A stretch of 64,000 nt of DNA from Blastocatellia bacterium. GTDB lineage: Bacteria > Acidobacteriota > Blastocatellia > Chloracidobacteriales > JADJPF01. The translations under genes and the position numbers were made by a program. Where the stretch lies: NCBI GenBank assembly GCA_016713405.1, contig JADJPF010000011.1, forward strand, positions 149,285-213,284. Reading direction: 5' to 3'. Below the pieces are notes generated by a model. That model was not told where the DNA came from. It worked only from the letters and a program-made list of their open reading frames with translations, and did not search any database. Below, one piece after another: positions 62,701-64,000 of this stretch. The first letter of the stretch is position 1, and each line of letters starts with the position of its first letter.

Positions 62701-64000
62701 GAAGCTCAAGCTGTAATAGAAAAATTAATTTCAGCACGTCTTTTAGTTGTTTCTGAGGGTGAACAAGGGATAGAAAAAGTAGAAATCGTACATGAAGCTT
62801 TGCTTATGGCCTGGCCTCGTCTTGTACAATGGCAGCAAGAAGAAAAAGAAAACACTCGACTGCGTGACCAGTTACGTACAGCCGCTAAACAGTGGGAAGA
62901 CCGAGGGCGGGTAAAGGGACTACTTTGGCGCGATGAAGCTTTAACAGAATACCAACTTTGGCGAACTCGTTATAATGGAAAATTAACTAGCACTGAAGAA
63001 GATTTTGCTAGTGCTAGTGTTTCAGAAGCACGAAGGGGAATACGTAGAACTAGAATTGTTGTTAGCACAATTGTAATTAGCCTAGTAGCTGGGCTGCTTA
63101 TCTTATTTCAACAACGCCAAATATCTCAAGAATATGCACAACGTGTTGAAGCCTATGCACAACGTTTGGAAGAATATGCCAAAAGCCTTTTAGAAGAGAA
63201 AAAACGCACTGAAGAAAGCAGCGAACTTGCTAAACAAGAAAAACTTCGTGCAGAAGAACAACAACAACTTGCTGAAAGTAATGAATTAGAAGCAAATCAC
63301 CAAGCAAAACTCGCTAAACAAAGCACTTATAAAGTGCAACAAAAAGTCTTAGAGGTCTATGAAGACCGAGGACGACAAGAAATTTTATTAGGTAATCCAC
63401 TAGTTGCAGCACTTTATTTAAGCGAAGCCTATCGATTAGGTAAATCTGACCCAATATTAAAATATCTACTAGCTGAATCTATGCGAACTGTAGATGCACA
63501 GCTTTTATCTTTAGATAAACATAATAAAGAAGTTTACTTAGCAGAATTTTCACCAGATGCAAGCAAAATTCTAACTCTTAGCCGAGATAGCGCAAAAATC
63601 TGGCAAGCTAGCAATGGAAAAGAATTGATAAACTTTGCAGATTATCAAGGAGGTGAGCCATCAGCACGATTTAGCCCAGATGGAAAGCTATTAGTTATTG
63701 CCGCTACTAATAACACTGCACAAGTTTTTAATCTATCTGATGGGAAGTTGTTGCACTTATTAACAGAACATAAAAAGCCTGTTATTTCTGTGCGATTTAG
63801 CCCAGATGGGAAAGAAATTCTTACAACTAGCCGGGATGGGACAACAAAACTTTGGGATGCTTTAACAGGTAAATTAGAACTTTCTTTAGGTTTTTTGGAT
63901 AAAGAAATAGGCTCATTAGCAGAATTTAGTCCTTCAGGAGATAGAATTATTACTGCAAGCGATGGAGGGATAAGGATTTGGAATTTATCAGGTGAGTTAC
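59761..64000 (+). CDS. Ser/Thr kinase-STAND ATPase-WD40 protein, truncated by window end
   Basis: The open frame covers at least 1413 residues with no stop. Kinase domain about 81-345: GEGAFG loop at 89-94, K111, HRD at 204-206, DFG at 227-229. A helical linker follows, then a STAND-type NTPase with Walker A GTSGAGKSS (706-714) and Walker B LLFIDQFEELF (785-795). One membrane helix lies at about 1099-1116, then an Ala/Glu-rich coiled coil (about 1119-1190), then WD40 repeats from about 1245 (FSPDGK and KLWD blocks) to the window end. It probably senses a signal with the WD40 side outside the membrane and phosphorylates targets, perhaps the adjacent sigma factor. The beta-propeller is incomplete here. 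Confidence 0.93.
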   Translation, partial: MGTQQGQIDQIFLSALEMPPERRAAFLKSCPNAKVRQEVEALLVAYDQSSNFLETPIINAQNLTESTENNVDLLIGRTLGDFRICEKLGEGAFGVVYRAEQITLMREVVVKVLHQKHRDNQEVIERFLREARLASRLEHPYTAHIYAFGAENDGLMWTAMEMVHGTPLDRLLRTQGAIELERFVPLLDKICEVVQTAHDAGIIHRDLKPANIMVISRAGRLLPKLLDFGIAKTLENDTSYINKLQIENKENLNLGEDTSKTTGLLGSTPYMPAEQWENAAQVDTRADIYALGVFAYEMITGKRPFSGGTPTNFYNLYKAHKEQPVPLLEKTFPPSLHTAIAKAMAKSPTDRYSSAVEFATAFRTAAGISIEQGVLPQLETRLYEMLLATAPQPLAESVARFGSARSLHQSRERLLSILQVGVRYLGLIALACRAQIGSGNKKDSETVLTLLGKLRSVELTDKEWYKLAEQLCLPFALKRDAYPVPELVSLFFQPSSTQKTDQSKSFESLLELQTTNLLGATEEQVQNELANYLPEITKFLQAVSFILDYPIVVKRREHLERWMGKERAAHSIAQAQLQKLQQNRPTLLDSQGRVILSLWPLLQLFEPLAGTREELFFLTGKGRHGAKLIALPTGFERQDETVWEWFQAIFFADAEESQHDSQTAKPPYLGLMAFTSADADLFFGRERETESFINRLRLQPLLAIVGTSGAGKSSFLQAGVIPELPNNWRAITVRPTLHPVATLIARLKREFGNIDKKLAEKLATQPTSLADYLQHLAEKNNLTILLFIDQFEELFTLCSDLSERQFYASMLAEAASSESMVRIVLALRDDFLVRAKQLPGLRERLTQGLEVLTTPAPEDLLRILVAPTQKVGYQFEDENLPKEIVASVADQTGALPLLAFTAAKLWELRDRNFKQLLRKAYQGMGGVGGALAQHAENMLAAMTTSQQRLVREAFRQLITSEGTRAILTRTELIDLLGHSEEAQAVIEKLISARLLVVSEGEQGIEKVEIVHEALLMAWPRLVQWQQEEKENTRLRDQLRTAAKQWEDRGRVKGLLWRDEALTEYQLWRTRYNGKLTSTEEDFASASVSEARRGIRRTRIVVSTIVISLVAGLLILFQQRQISQEYAQRVEAYAQRLEEYAKSLLEEKKRTEESSELAKQEKLRAEEQQQLAESNELEANHQAKLAKQSTYKVQQKVLEVYEDRGRQEILLGNPLVAALYLSEAYRLGKSDPILKYLLAESMRTVDAQLLSLDKHNKEVYLAEFSPDASKILTLSRDSAKIWQASNGKELINFADYQGGEPSARFSPDGKLLVIAATNNTAQVFNLSDGKLLHLLTEHKKPVISVRFSPDGKEILTTSRDGTTKLWDALTGKLELSLGFLDKEIGSLAEFSPSGDRIITASDGGIRIWNLSGEL

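Noticed and set aside
1..64000. tRNA or rRNA genes
   Set aside because: I looked through the intergenic gaps for cloverleaf-like sequence and GTTC-type T-loops and saw none, although a covariance-model scan was not possible.

Overview
The window is an AT-rich bacterial chromosome segment with about 45 genes on both strands. I see no rRNA, tRNA, CRISPR array, insertion sequence or prophage module. The gene content fits a free-living aerobic, Gram-negative, Acidobacteriota-like organism. The pointers are a carboxypeptidase-regulatory/TonB receptor, an S46 dipeptidyl-peptidase, an ECF sigma factor next to a giant Ser/Thr kinase-WD40 protein, several zinc-ribbon/FHA/kinase proteins and AP-superfamily phosphohydrolases. 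The low GC is unusual for that phylum, so the assignment is inference only.

Layout. 0-0.6 kb: gene-free DNA with a cluster of short palindromes. 0.6-6.6 kb (minus): zinc-ribbon kinase with a duplicated C-terminal domain, glutamine amidotransferase, aminotransferase, coaD, and a broken secreted endonuclease/phosphatase-fold gene. 6.9-12.2 kb (plus): adenylylsulfate kinase cysC followed by three AP-superfamily phosphohydrolases; cysC and two of the three share a C-terminal L-G-Y tail. 12.2-16.0 kb (minus): a retropepsin-like/DUF5678-like pair, ywbE, a zinc-ribbon membrane protein and a large TPR protein. 16.4-19.5 kb (plus): an M50 site-2-protease/TPR fusion. 19.5-23.1 kb (minus): a small zinc-ribbon membrane protein and class I ribonucleotide reductase nrdB-nrdA, with nrdA interrupted by one in-frame TGA.

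24-32.7 kb (minus) is the most system-like part. A LuxR-type regulator lies next to a run of FHA-GAF-SpoIIE phosphatase, TPR membrane protein, zinc-ribbon RDD membrane protein, kinase-zinc ribbon-FHA, zinc ribbon-FHA adaptor, and zinc ribbon-pseudokinase-PP2C. It looks like a complete phospho-signalling circuit with writer, readers, erasers and membrane components.

32.8-56.3 kb is mainly metabolic and envelope genes: a possible inactive M3-like protein, a cysteine-desulfurase-family enzyme, a bi-domain oxidoreductase, a LysM amidase, an isochorismatase-type hydrolase, a TonB receptor, a CPA2 antiporter, an S46 peptidase, metH, a DUF433 membrane protein, khpA, a type III PKS-like synthase and a type-B carboxylesterase. 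56.6-64 kb holds an ECF sigma factor, a tetraheme cytochrome, and a TIGR02999-type ECF sigma factor followed by a kinase-STAND ATPase-WD40 protein that runs off the window.

Caution for users: seven otherwise conserved genes are interrupted (endonuclease-like, AP phosphohydrolase, nrdA, desulfurase-like, TonB receptor, antiporter, metH). Nearly all lesions are one-base length changes in short homopolymers, which points to uncorrected sequencing error more than to real pseudogenes. These genes are listed as fragments, with the inferred join explained in each entry.
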